From Zanthoxylum bungeanum (Eukaryota > Streptophyta > Magnoliopsida > Sapindales > Rutaceae), in the NCBI GenBank assembly GCA_019454045.1, contig SKCR01010148.1, positions 744,001-808,000 on the forward strand: a stretch of DNA of 64,000 nucleotides. Direction: 5' to 3'. The notes below the pieces were generated by a model. That model was not told the DNA's origin and did no database searches. It saw only the letters and a program-made list of their open reading frames with translations. Positions 21,296-34,180 of the stretch are shown in pieces. Position 1 is the first letter of the stretch. Each line of letters begins with the position of its first letter. Position numbers and translations under genes: made by a program.

Positions 21296-24200
21296 TGTTA
21301 GTGTTGGTGCTCAGAGCGTCAATTTTCTTATGTATTTCCCTGTAAATACTTATGTAACATTTTATTATGAATAAAATAAACAATTTCTATTATTTAACAT
21401 CTCTTTATATATGGTAAAGACGTAACAGACCCTAGAATTATTAGTTATGATATTGTTGCAAAAGCGTCGCAACTGACATCGACTTGTATTATGACGTTGT
21501 CATTTTTAGACAGTTCCTGGTCAAAGTTTATACTACTTGGTCAGTAAAGTGAACCCATTGAGACTGGTACATGTCATATATTGGAATCTTGGATTCCAAT
21601 GGTTTCTCAATGAACCAAGAGTCTTGGAGACTCATATAGATGTGTAGGTGTTTATAGTGGATAAATACTAAACGACTCACCGAAGACTCTTAATGGATGG
21701 TACACCAACGTCAATAAGAATCTTCCGGGTTGAGTGAGTATAGTGATTCTTTGACTTGAGATACCACTGTGGATATATGAGTTATCCTCCATACTTAGAT
21801 GACAGTTATGTCATCGATCTATTTAGATCAGACCTCCGCATGTTCGTTGAGTGTGGACTGATGCTCAGGATATCCTGTGTGTATCAAGAAAGGATCTGTC
21901 AGTTCTGTGTACAGATCATAGATATTCAATATGAAATTAGCAATCTGTTAAATCCATGGGCCTGTGGTACACTGTAGAAGTGGGTTCTAAGTATTATTTA
22001 GAGATTGCTAATAGAAACATCGACGTGATTATATCTATAGAGATTTGACATTTATATCTATATCTCTGGAATAATCTGGATACCTGTGACGGAGAGATTA
22101 TACGTATGCAATGACCTCGACCTGTATGGTTCAGAGAGTTTATCCGTGTTCGTCATAATTTAAGGATGGGTAGATTATGGACACGAAATTGGATTTCGTA
22201 ATGAATATGTCTGAACCTAGAGAGTCTCACTAATGAAATATACTCGTAGAGCACTAGGGAAACTTTTATGAATAATACTGATTATTTATAAATCGTTTAA
22301 CGGTTAAACGAAAAATACATGCAAAGTGACCTAAAGGTCATTTCCAAATTAATGTGTATTTGTATTTATTATTTGATTTTATTAAATACACATTAATTAT
22401 ATGTCAAATTGTGATTTTTGACATATATCATTAATAAATGTATTTTGATTATTTAATGTAAATATAATACATATATTTAAGATATTTGTATTTAATTATT
22501 TAATTATTTAAATATTAAATGATTAAATTAATTAAATTGAAAATATTTTTAGTCATGATTAAAGTTTATAAATGGCCTTAAATGATTGGCAACACTTGGT
22601 TAATTCATTAAATGGTTTAATGATCAAATACCAAAAGTCAAGTAGATCATTTACCATTTAATTAAATTGAAACAAAAAATAAAATATCTAGATATTATTA
22701 TTCCAAAATTCGGCCAAGTGTTGGGGGGAGTATAGATTATTTTGTTTCATTTTCTTTGATTAGGTTAAGCCACCAAAATAATACAAAAGAAAAGTTTGAG
22801 AGAAAGTTGAAGAACAAAAGGAAAATCTTGAAAAATACTTGGATTTTGTAAGTTTTTCTTAAAATTTTTCAACTAGAAAATTATTTCTATATTTCTAGGC
22901 TTCAACATGTATTGCTTAGAATTTTCTCTAGTCTTCAAGCATGTAATAAAATGGTTGGAAAATTGGATGAAGGATGTTTGCATGTATATGTATTAAAGTG
23001 AGCTTATAATAGGTTATTAAGCTCTCTTTTGATTATTTGATAATCAAGTTGTAATTCTAGAGTTGTTAGGCCACTCATTGATAACCTAAAATTGTTCTTG
23101 TGTTATTTCAATGTAGTGAGACTTGTTTGGTGTTGTGAAGATTGAATTAAAGTATTGAATTTAATTAATTTGGTGTAATTGATTCAAATGAAGAATATGT
23201 ATGGGCCAAATTTGGACCAAGGGTAAAATCATCCTTTCACTCCGAACCAACACCAAGCACAGCCCAGAATAGTGACCTGGTCTAAAAAACTTTCCATTAT
23301 TAAAACATAACAAAACCATCAGCTAGAGAACAAACTACTTTACCACCAAAACTAATTCCACATGCAAAATTATTCTCCCCCGCCGAAAGCAGAGACAATA
23401 AGCATGTTATATGGACCCATTTCCCATGTGCCAAACCAAAGAATTCATCTTTCTCCAACTATAAAAGGAAGCATAATTCATGAGGTCGGTGGGGGCTGGA
23501 ACTTCTCACATTCAAGCTTCACTTCTCACATTGAAGCCTCTGCTCTCTGACACTAGCTCTCTCATAGCTCTCCATCCCCTTATACACTTACCACCGCCCT
23601 CACGGCCACCCAAAGAGTTCAAGGTAACATCAAACCTTGCTTTCACATTTACATATTTACTGCTCATTTCATACTACTGACTTGAGCATCGGAGTGCCCC
23701 CGGCACCCACCACACTTGTGGGCAGTCTACTCCCGCTCATTATACCTTTGTCTTACAGGATCGCTAATGCCCCCAACCTACAAATTCTGATTGTGGACCT
23801 CGGCCGAAATCCAGCGTTCACATTAACCCTTTCCAAATTTGAGAATTTTCATATATGTGTTGTGTATTGATGTATATATGATGTATATTAAATTTGGTGA
23901 TGATTGGATTTCATCTTGACTTGTTTTGAACAAGATTGGACTAAATTGTAAAAGTTGGAAAAATTGTGTCCTTCTCGGCAATTTTGGCATTTAGTAGGTT
24001 TTGTGTTGCAATTGGTGTTTTCATATATTGGACATGTTAAATACATCTTGCTAATGATTTGGAATCACTTAAAATTGTATTTGACAATTTGAGGACCAAA
24101 ATGAACAAAATGTAAAGTATTGAGACAATTCAGCAATTAAGAAGAAATTTGATTTATTGGGTAAAAATTTAAGATTTTAAGTATTGAGTAATTAAAATAA

Positions 24201-24301
24201 ATAAGTTTATTTTAATTTCCTGAGAAAAATTTTGAAATCGGAAAATTTTGATTTTCCGCGTTCCGTTGCGTTACCCGGTAATACCCCTAAAAACCTCAAC
24301 A
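21296..24301 (+). repeat. Copia-A 3' LTR, interrupted
   Basis: Homologous to 5282-7689. 3006 bp because of the inserted block 23202-23822. Ends CCTCAACA followed by the TTCAT duplication. Confidence 0.92.
23202..23822 (+). mobile_element. Solo-LTR-like insert in the Copia-A 3' LTR
   Basis: 621 bp absent from the 5' LTR, starting TGGGCC and ending TTCACA. It has a TATA box (TATAAAA, 23460-23466) and CTGACTTGAGCATCGGAGTG at 23677-23696, a phrase I associate with the U5 part of several plant gypsy LTRs (from memory). No target duplication. Relative to the 5' LTR about 12 host bases are missing at the site, so the insertion or a later event deleted them. The strand is set by the TATA box. Confidence 0.7.
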
Positions 24302-24306
24302 TTCAT

Positions 24307-24723
24307 AACCACCACAAAAGGATGAACCAAAAACCACCACATATGGTGGGCAACCAACCACCACAAAAGGGTGGAAACACATATATGAAATCTATGTATT
24401 CAAAATATAAAACAAAACTAAAAAAGACCTAAGGGTGATGGTCGGAAAGGGCAGTAAATAATAAAAAGCGGAAAAAAAATGATGGAAAAATGGCATGAAA
24501 AGATAGAAGGATTGTGTATTGTGGACGGAGGGTTGGGGTGGGGAGTTGAAAAAGATTTTCCGCTGATCACAATACTGATGTGGTCGGCGGTCGGAGCCAT
24601 TTATTTTGCTAATCCTACATTTTTTGAGAGAGCAAGCTGAAAAGAAAAAAGTGGTACCTATTTGAAAGCCACATTTAAAGTAATTTGAGTGCATTTTAGC
24701 TCAATATATCTCCATTGGTCGAA
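24307..24723. other. Short intergenic segment between Copia-A and Copia-C
   Basis: Non-coding. Begins with CCACCACAAAAGG-like direct repeats (24308-24370). No gene recognised on either strand. Confidence 0.5.
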
Positions 24724-24728
24724 GATTG

Positions 24729-25471
24729 TGTTGGGATTTATGTCTTAGATCTTCATATATTGTAAACGGAATTGATTATTGTAATAATAATAAATGCATT
24801 ATTCATTTTATCAAAGTTGTTTGATTTATATCGCGTATTGTCCAGTTATCTTGTTTACCTTGATTACTCTTGTACCTTCAGACTTAGTGTATGTTTGATG
24901 CACAAGAGGATTTAAGTCTGATGTTAGTAATCTAAATAGTCCATAGAGAGCAAACAAAGAGGGTACTTTGTTTGTGGTCTATCTATAGCTGCGGTCCACT
25001 ATATACTTGTATGACGACCTTGATCCGGGATTGTTCATGCAGTGACATGGGAATGGAGGCACCTTGTATGATGAGATCATATAGGACTGGACTCAGATAA
25101 ATACAAATTTCTTTTAATATCCGTTAACCGAAGAAATTCATTTTATTTAATAGATGGTCATATATGGATTCGATCTTAATCCAGAGTGTACTACGAACTC
25201 CTGCATGACAGGCTATGTCCTTTGATTTACTATGGTGAGGTTGGTGTTGCATTCCCGGCCAATAACTACGTATTTTGGGGATATGGTTTGGTGTGTAGCT
25301 GGGAACGTTTTACATAAATATGGAATTCACTCATTCTTACGAGAAGCAGAAGAATATCTTTTTTAAGAGTTGATTCGGGACTTGAATAATTTGAGTGCTC
25401 AACTTTTCTATTGTGAATAGAAAATTTTATATTCATAATTGTTATGAATTAATTGTTCATTATATAATCAA
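24729..25471 (+). repeat. Copia-C 5' LTR, 3' part deleted
   Basis: Matches 28926 onward, TGTTGGGATTTATGTC. Homology to the 3' LTR stops at about 25471 (counterpart about 38096), so some 1.2 kb of LTR plus the leader and gag start are missing. Confidence 0.85.
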
Positions 25472-25504
25472 ATGTAAAGAATGTAAAGTTTTTAATTGTT
25501 CATT

Positions 25505-28500
25505 ATAGCTTAACAATTACGAGTCTGTTATGAACGGTCCTCGTAGGTCCAATGCTGAGGCAAATGTTGCCGAATCTTCTAAATCTGCAAAGAAGAAGAA
25601 GAAAGGTAATTCGAAGGCAAAGACAAAACCAATGAAAAAGAAGAACAACAAAGGCTCCAAAAGAACCAATGCCAAAGGAAAATATTTCCATTGTGAATAA
25701 CAATGGCATTGGAAAAGGAATTGTCTGAAATACCTTGCTGAGCTTAAAGAGAATAAGAATACAGATAAATATGATTTACTTGTCATTGAGTCTTTTTTGG
25801 TGGAGGATGATAAATTCATATGGATTGTTGATTCTGATGCCACTACCCATGTTTGTTGTTCTTTACAGCTACTTGACTCATGAAGGGACCTTGCTGAAAG
25901 TAGCTTCACCATGAGAGTTGGGACAAAGGATGATGTTTCAGCAAAAGCGGTGGGAGTTTCAAATTTGAATTTTGATAAAAGTTATTTATGTTTGAATAGT
26001 GTGCTATATATTCATAGTTTTCGCAGGAATTTGATTTTTGTAACAAAACTTATGGAATGTGGTTTTTCTATTTCGTTTAATAATAAGTCAGTTATTATTA
26101 GTAGAAATGGATTACATATATGCACGAGAAACTCCGAAAATAATCTATATATATTAAGGCCGTTAATGCATGAATCACTGCTTAATACTGAAATATTTAA
26201 GATTCAAAAATCTAAAACTAAACGGCAAAAGATTTCTTATGATGATACTTATTTATGGCACCTTAGGCTTGGTCACATTAACCTTGACCGGATAGATAGA
26301 CTAATTAAGAACAGAGTTTTAAATCAGTTAAAACTCGGTACTTTACCTGTCTGCGAATCTTGTCTAGAAGGCAAAATAAACAAGAGACCTTTTACTGGAA
26401 AAGTGATAAGAGCCAAAGAAATACTTGAGCTAATACATTCAGAAGTTTGAGAATCGATGAATGTAAAAGCCCGGGATGGTTTTGAATATTTCGTCACTTT
26501 CATTGACGATTACTCCAGATATGAGTATGTTTACCTAATGCAGCATAAGTCAGATACATTTGAAAAGTTCAAAGAGTGTCGTGCTGAGGTTGAAAACCAG
26601 TTAGGTAAAAGCATCAAAATTCTACGATCAGATCATGGAGGAGAATACCTTGATGGAGATTTTGAGGAATTCTTAGTTGAGCATGAAATTGTTTCACAGC
26701 TCACAGCACCTGGAACACCACAAGAAAATTGTGTTGCAGAAAGGAAAAATCGCACCCTACTAGACATGATGAGATCAATGTTTAGTTATAGTATCCTACC
26801 TAGTTTATTCTGGGGGTATGCATTGCAAACTGCAATTATATCCTGAATGTAGTTCCTTCTAAGTCTGTTTCCAAGACTCCATTAGAGTTGTGCAATGGTC
26901 CTAAAATTAGTTTGCGACATTTCCGTATATGAGGGTGTCCAGCACATGTGCTAAAGAACAAGAGTGTAAAGTTGGAACCACGTTCACATGTGTGCCTATT
27001 TGTAGGCTATCCTAAGGAAACTAGGGGTGAATTCTTTTATAGTCCAGAAGATAATAAAGTATTTGTGTCGACAAATGCTACATTTCTTGAGGAGGACTAT
27101 ATGAGAGAGTTCAAACCTCGAAGTAAAGTGCTACTTGAGGAGTTACTTGCTGGTATGACCAGTACACCATTGTCAAATGTTGACAAAGACTTTACACATT
27201 CTACATCTGAAAGTCAGATGCAAGTTTATCAGGATACCATACCACCTAGATGTAGTGAGAGGGTTGTAAGACAACTTGAATGCTATTTAGGAAATGGTGA
27301 GGTGCAAGCTATTGCATCTTGTGATGGTATAGATGATCCATTGACCTATCGTAGTGCAATGGAAGATACTGATAAAGAGGAATGACTCAAAGCCATGAAC
27401 CTCGAGATGGAGTCTATGTACTCTAACTCAGTCTGGGAACTTGTAGATCAACCTGATGGAGTAAACCCCACATGTTGCAAGTGGATATACAAGAGAAAAA
27501 TAGGAATAGATGGGAAAGTACAGACTTTCAAGGCTTGGTTAGTGGCAAAAGGTTATACCCAGAAAGAGAGAGTTGACTATGAAGAAATTTTCTCTCCAGT
27601 AGCCGTGATTAAATCCATCAGGATTCTTCTTTCCATTGCCGCATATTATGAATATGAGATTTGACAAATGGACGTCAATACTGCATTCTTGAATGACAAT
27701 CTTGATGAGAGTCTATATGGTACAACCAGAGGGGTTCATTACCCAAGGTCAAAAGCAAAAAGTTTGCAAGTTACAAAGGTCCATTTATGGACTTAAGCAA
27801 ACATCTAGATCTTGGAACATAAGATTTGATATTACGATCAAGTCTTATAACTTTGAGTAGAACATCAATGAGCCTTGTGTCTACAAGCGCATCATTGATG
27901 GGAATGTGGTTTTCCTTTTGTTATACATCGATGATATTTTACTCATTGGGAATGATGTAAAGATATTATCGGACTTGAAAATCTGGCTAGATAACCAATT
28001 CCAAATGAAAGATTTGGGAGATGCAAGTTATGTACTTGGGATCCAGATAATTCGGGATCGCAAGAAATGACTGTTAGCAATGTCACAAGCAACCTATATC
28101 GATAAGATTCTTGTATGATTTGGTATACAAAATTCCAAGAAAGGTAATTTACCTTTCAGGCATGGAATTCATTTGTCAAAAGAACAGTCTCCTAAGGAAC
28201 CTCAATGAGTTGAGGATATGAGACATATATCATATGCTTCAGCGGTTGGAAGTCTTATGTATGCTATGTTATGCACGAGACCAGACATCTATTTTGCAAT
28301 GAGAGTAGTCAATAGGTTTCAATCCAACCCAGGATTAGATCTTTGGGTAGCGGTGAAATATATTCTCAAGTATCTTTGGAGAACGAGAAATTATATGCTT
28401 ATATATACAAGTCATGATATGATTCCGAGAGGATATACTGACTCTGATTTTCAGACGGATATCGATTCTAGGAAATCAACATCTGGATCAGTGTTCACCC

Positions 28501-28920
28501 TAGTTGGTTGGGGCTATAGTATGAAGGAGCATAAATCAGTCTTGTATTGATGACTCCACCATGAAGGCTGAATATGTAGCAGCTTGTGAAACAGCTAAGG
28601 AAGCAGTCTGGCTCCGTAAGTTCTTGACAGATCGGGAAGTTATTCCAGATATGGATAAACCACTCACACTTTATTACAATAATAGTGGTGCAGTGGCGAA
28701 CTCCAAAGAACCAAGAAGCCACAAGAGGGGTAAGCATATTGAGAGGAAATATCACCTCATCAGAGAGATAGTACATAGAGAAGATGTCGTTGTCACGCAG
28801 ATTCCATCCGCAGACAACCTCACTAATCCGTTTACAAAAACCTTATCAGCTAAAGTATTCGAAGGTCACCTTAAATGTTTAGGATTACATGACATGTCCC
28901 ATTTGCTCAAGTCCAAGTGG
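25505..28920 (+). pseudogene. Copia-C gag(end)-pol, degenerate
   Basis: Order: basic gag tail and a damaged zinc knuckle (about 25570-25730, ending WKRNC), protease relic near 25830 (VDSDATTH in place of the usual DSGA), pre-integrase and integrase (25911-26850, with HLRLGHI, a CESC zinc pair and RSDHGGEY), reverse transcriptase (27395-28200, motif YIDD near 27925), RNase H (28218-28960). Stops at about 26448, 26844, 27383, 27662 and 28207 and several frameshifts break it. Similar in style to Copia-A but distinct. Confidence 0.88.
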
Positions 28921-29462
28921 GAGATTGTTGGGATTTATGTCCTAGATCTTCATATATTATAAACAGAATTGATTATTGTAATAATTATAAATGCATTATT
29001 CATTTTATCAAAGTTGTTTGATTTATATCGTGTATTGTCCAATTGTCTTGTTTACCTTGATTACTCTTGTACCTTCAGACTTAGTATGTTTGATGCACAA
29101 GAGGATTTAAGTCTAATGTTAGTAATCTAAATAGTCCATAGAGAGCAAACAAAAAGGGTACTTGTTTTTGTGGTCTATCTATAGATGCAGTCCATTATAT
29201 ACTTGTATGACGACCTTGATCTGGGATTGTTCATGTAGTGATATGGGTTTGGAGGAACCTTGTATGATGAGATCATATAGGACTGGACTCAGATAAATAC
29301 GAATTTATTATAATATCTGTGAACCGAAGAAATTCATTTTATCTAATAGATGGTCATATATGGATTCGATCTTAATCCAGAGTGTACTACGAACTCCTGC
29401 ATGACATGCTATGTCCTTTGATTTACTATGGTGAGGTTGGTGTTGCATTTCCGGCCAATAAC

Positions 29463-31579
29463 TGATGAGTGGTATTTCTATCACTATTTCCCACTCATTT
29501 AACCTAATATTTTGTTATTTTGATGTGTTTTGTGTTATTTTGTAGATAAATAAAGTTTCAGGACATTCTGGAGGTGATTTGGGGCAAAACAGTGAAAATT
29601 GGACGAAAATGGTATTTTTGGTAATTTCCCGCGTCGCGACGCCCAGACCTTCAGCGTCGCGATGCCCAGCATGCGCCGAATCTGCTAACATGCGCCGGGT
29701 CAACGTGTCAGAATTTGAGAAGTTTGACTTTGCTACAATGCGCCGTGACACGTGTCACCATCACAGTCAATTTGCTAATGTGCGCTGTGCCACGTGTCAT
29801 CATCCTACGGTGCCAACAGTCGCCATCGCCACGTGTGACACGTGTCATCCAACGTATCGCCACGTCATCCGGTCAACGAGTCAACTATGCCACGCGTCAT
29901 GCCATGTCATCATCCACGTCAGCAGGTCAACCGAGTCAACATGCCACGTCATCATCAACCAATCACGCCGTGACACGTGTCGCAATCTTACGGTGCCGAC
30001 AATTGATCTCAGCCGCCTTGCCACATCATCGCCACGTCATCGCATAATAATTGAGCTCTTAGCCGCCTCGCCACGTGTCGCCTTATCTTCTTATCCGAAT
30101 CGCCACGTGTCAAGCTGTCATTGTGCCAAACCTCACTGTTCCAGCGTCGCGACGCTGAAGCCCTTGGCGTCACGACGCCCGAAGCTTATCCGCGCCTATA
30201 AATTGAGTCGAGATTTCAGAATTCATTGCACCATTCTCTCTCTTCTATTCCATCTAAAGAGAGAGTTTCTCTCTCTAGATTCTTTTAGTTCTTAGTTTTT
30301 TAGTTTTGTAAATAATTTTAATTACGTTTTGTAATAATAGTAATTTACTTTTTACTTTTTACTTTTTACAGTTTTTGCTATTCACTATGAGGAGGTAACT
30401 TCTCCAGCTAGGGTGAAAGGTAATTATTTTACTGTTACTATTTAGATTAATCTCCTTTAAAAATAATATATTCACTATTTAAAATATTGACTTAAAAAAG
30501 GATACCGCTATATTAGTCGGTTGGTAAATTAATTTTAATCTGGTTTAAACCTGACTAATCAAGGATACTGCCAGATTGGTCGGTTGGTAATTTAATTTTG
30601 GTTCCGCCTTTATGGCTGGTTTATGGACAAATATTACCGCCTTAATAGCTGGTTGGACTTAATTTAACTTAATCAGGATACCGCCAGACTGGTCGGTTGG
30701 TAATATTATCACAAGTTTATATATTATTTTATGGGAGATATCTAAATTAGTAGTAGTAAAAGTAATTCCTTTTACCTTAGCATTTTATTTTATTTTACTT
30801 TTCAGCTTTTATTTTATGTCTTTTACTTTTAAGTTTTTACTAGTCCTAGTTATGTGTTAGTTATCTGGGGTTGTGATGAATTCTAATATCACCGGTTTAT
30901 AAGGGGTTATTTTATAGTTTGGGTAATTTAAAGGTTTACTTATTAAGTCTTAAGCTTAATGCTTCTTGTTGTTTGATCACCAATAAGATTGATGTGGTAA
31001 ATCTAAAATGAACTAGACATAGAGATTTTAGGTTTCAGCCTTAGACTTAATAGCCCACAATCTTCTTTGAGGATAGATAACCCTTTAATAGATTTCCTTA
31101 CAGGATAGACATATACCTGTCGGGCGGGGGTAGCCATAATTGGAACTTAAACTTAATGAATCCAGATAATTTGGTTGACATAGACATATGGTTCATTTGG
31201 GTTAAACTGGGTATTTGCGTCTGACCATTGACATAGACTTTTGCATAATTTAGTGTTCCAGTTTAGTAAACTGATTTATTACACAAACATAAAATAACCA
31301 CTTCATCTTTTAAATGATATTAGAATGATTCACAACCCTAGATCTTTGTGTCTTTTGTTATTTTCCTTAGTATTTTCTTTTGTCTTTTTATTTAATTATT
31401 TTTTGCAAAACTATAATCAACCAAGCAATCATTCTCTTATCCCTCAATTAGATATCTATAAATAAATAGATTCAATAATTAATAACAATAGTGAGAATTA
31501 AGTCCTCGTGGGATCGATATTTTTATACTACTTGAACGATACGTGCGCTTGCATTATACGTGTGTGTTTACGCCGGTCA
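29463..31579 (+). repeat. Gypsy element 5' LTR
   Basis: 2117 bp, TGATGAGTGG...GCCGGTCA. TATA box at 30197-30203. Seven CACGTG motifs between 29749 and 30109, GTCGCGAC palindromes at 29631-29642 and 30143-30156, and a run of diverged 'ggataccgcca...ggtcggttggtaa' units at 30500-30710. The frame of 238 codons over 29579-30295 is an artefact of the motif array. Confidence 0.93.
29749..30109 (+). promoter_or_regulatory. G-box (CACGTG) array in gypsy LTR U3
   Basis: Seven CACGTG cores, most as CCACGTGTC or GACACGTGTC, interleaved with at least four CCACGTCA motifs, all within about 450 bp upstream of the TATA box. The same array is at 36060-36408. These are the core sites of plant bZIP and bHLH factors (ABA and light signalling); binding here is inferred. 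Confidence 0.8.
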
Positions 31580-31585
31580 AGTTTT

Positions 31586-31603
31586 TGGCGCCGTTGCCGG
31601 GGA
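31586..31603 (+). other. Gypsy element primer-binding site (tRNA-Asp type)
   Basis: TGGCGCCGTTGCCGGGGA, six bases after the LTR end. This is the classic Athila-type primer site. Confidence 0.88.
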
Positions 31604-31710
31604 CTTATTTTTCTTGAGTTATTAATTTTGAAGCTATCTAATTTACTTGTATCTAATTTTCTTTATCTGTAATTTTTATTTCTTTATTGTATTTTCAGGT
31701 GATTGAAAAA

Positions 31711-32984
31711 ATGGAACACTACTGGGATATTTAAAGATCACGAGCTTTACTCGAAGATACACCCAAAATCTGGGAGCAACAGTCCGGTTTTCTGAGGCCT
31801 GTTGTCCAGCCCAACAATTATCACTGGATGCCAGAACCAAGCAATACCACATTTGCTCAACAGAACGCAATGGGGAGATGTGACATATGTAATGGTAACC
31901 ACCCTAGAGATTATTGCGAATACAACTACCATCCAGGGTGGCAGAGCTATCAAGATCCTTCATGGTATGACGAGCCATCACATTTCACAGAACCACATTT
32001 TCCATCTTATCCACCATCCACATATGATCTTCATCAACAACCAGAACCATCAGAGGAAGATCAGTTGCTTCACATACTCAAAGATTGGTCAAGAAACAAG
32101 ATGAAAAGTTGGATACAATGCTTGAAACATGCCATAATCAATTTGAAAGTATTCAGAGACAATCAGAATTCATTCAGAGACTGACAGATCAAACGAGACA
32201 GTTACCTCAAGAAGAATTATCAGATGAAACTGACAAAGCCTTCGAGTACCCAGAGATTCACAATGACACTTCAACAGAGGAGGAGGCTGAGCAGTATCAA
32301 CAACCAGAGGTATCAGTTCAGGTGCCCGAACCAGCAAAGTCTCGATTTGATTTTCATTATTCTGATTCTGACAAAGATGAAGCTGATCTATTTGTACCAA
32401 CTGCACCAACAACGGAGGATCAAACTTTTAATCCTCAAAATGAAGATCTTGGAGCATGTTTTACCATGATATTTGATGAAGATCTACCTGAACCATCCAT
32501 TCCAGTCATATCAGAGGATGAAGACCTAAAATCTCACATTTCTTTACATCCTCAGGTTGACAATTTTGAAGCATGTATTTCACAGATGACAGATGAAAAA
32601 CTGAATACAAGAATTTTACAATACATCTATGAAAAAAAGGTGGAACAAGAAGCAGAGCAAATGGAGGAGCAAATGTCTGACCTTAATAAAGATCCAGATC
32701 ATTCAGGAGAAACATCGTTGTTTTGGGGAGTACAAATCAAAGATATCGCCCAGAAGCTTGACAGAATGGAACTCCCATTCCAAGTCAAGCACCATACGAG
32801 ACCTCATGATTTTCATTCTTTCTTTTCAAGAACCATTGGAGCAACAAAGATAAAAAAGGTGGCACAAGCGCTGAATGAGACAAAACTCTTTTTGCCACTT
32901 TACTGTTGGAAGAGACCATTCAAAAGCAACGCTCATGGGATTGTCTTTAATCGGACATCTAAAACGACATTGAAACCTCCTTAA
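31711..32984 (+). pseudogene. Gag-like ORF of the non-autonomous gypsy element
   Basis: ATG at 31711 opens a frame with an early stop after seven codons. Downstream it encodes a zinc knuckle CDICNGNHPRDYC (about 31880-31918), followed after one frameshift near 32084 by an open 299-codon stretch (32085-32984). That stretch is acidic and Glu/Gln-rich, with repeated 'acidic + EPSIPV' type text, and ends with a basic C-terminal segment. No gag core precedes the knuckle, so the product would be a shortened gag. The related copy at 1-319 has its stop at a different position. Function unknown. Confidence 0.7.
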
Positions 32985-33179
32985 CAGATGAATTTCAGTC
33001 ACGTCTGGCTGAAGACGAAAAATTTAGCGCTAGCAGGGAGGCAACCCATGCAATTTGTTGTAATTATTTTTATATTTTGTGTGAACTTTTTAATTTTGTG
33101 TGTTAGTTTTGCAGGAAAAATAAAAACGGAATTTTTTAGGACAAAGCAAGCCAGTGCAAGCGGGATTATTTCAAAATAA

Positions 33180-34180
33180 AAATTTGACAAAATCACGAAG
33201 ATGCAAAGTCGATCCAGAAGAGACGGCCGAGTAAGGAGACACCTCTTGAGACGCGTCCCCATGGATTTATCCGTCGCAAGACATGGTTTTGCCAAAAAAA
33301 AAAAAAATTACCTAGCGTCGCGACGCCAGGCAAACTTCGGCGTCGCAACGCTGGATCGATTACAGGCCCAAAAACAACAGCCGCCGAGAACAGAACCCGT
33401 TTCCCTCACAGATCTTACCATCCTCTCTCAACTCACACCCACCACAGTTGAACCTCATCGCCCAAACCGCAACCACTCACCAAAGAGCCTAACCCATCAT
33501 CTTCTTCTTTTTCGAAATCATTCACCATCACCGAAATCTCCATCTTGATCGAGCCGACCTTCATCATCGCCGGTTTCGACTACCACTGCCAACCACAGAT
33601 CTTCCGAGCACCACCATCACCGAGCATCCTCCAACCTCGACCAGACCCAAGAACCGCACAAGCTAATCACGACCAGACCGAAACCACCGAGCAAACGAGC
33701 AACATCTTGACCTTCATCACCATACCAAACCGAGTCTTCGCCAACCGAGATCCACACCGTGAGCAACCACCGAGACAAACCCAGACCGACCGTGAGCTAC
33801 CTGAGCCGAGACAAACCGGTCCATTACCGAGCTGGACCACCACTGAGACGAGCCGAAGCCATTACCTCCACCACGTAAGACCTCACCGGAATCAACCATA
33901 GCACCATAGCCAAACCAACACATAACCGAATCCACCAAGCCACTGTCGTTCATCTCACTACCAAGGCTAAACCGAACCACGGCCGACCAAACTGAGCACT
34001 TCCAAGACTAAGCCGCCATCACCGGAACCGAGCACCTCCGTCACTGAACCCACTGCCGAATTATTAGCCGACCATCACCATCCTAACCATCGAATCCGAA
34101 CCGAGACAACCCACAGCCGGAACCAAGAAGCCACAAATCCACCAAGACCGAACCGATCCTTATCCTCCATTGCCGAATCA
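33180..34180. other. C/A-rich, G-poor internal tract of gypsy element
   Basis: After a GTCGCGAC palindrome (33315-33326) the plus strand is strongly C+A rich until about 34180, then switches to T+G rich. Frames across it are compositional. No protein family recognised. Confidence 0.6.

Larger units (their letters stand above)
5277..24306 (+). mobile_element. Copia-A: degenerate Ty1/copia element with nested insertions
   Basis: The element proper is 5282-24301, flanked by the perfect 5-bp duplication TTCAT (5277-5281 and 24302-24306). Order: 5' LTR 5282-7689, initiator-Met type primer site at 7693, broken gag-pol 8450-10886 and 19881-21270, polypurine tract 21282-21293, 3' LTR 21296-24301. 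It is interrupted by a ~9 kb insertion in pol and a ~0.62 kb insertion in the 3' LTR. Over the first 240 bp the two LTRs differ by roughly 10% by eye, so it is an old insertion. It is the outermost layer of the left-hand nest. Confidence 0.93.

Noticed and set aside
29579..30295. 238-codon open frame in the gypsy LTR
   Set aside because: It spans the CACGTG/CCACGTCA array upstream of the TATA box. The Ser/Arg/His/Thr-rich text is a by-product of the repeat, and the frame is not kept in the second LTR.
33201..33901. Overlapping frames rich in Pro/Thr/His
   Set aside because: Produced by the C/A-rich tract of the gypsy element; no family features and two frames open at once.
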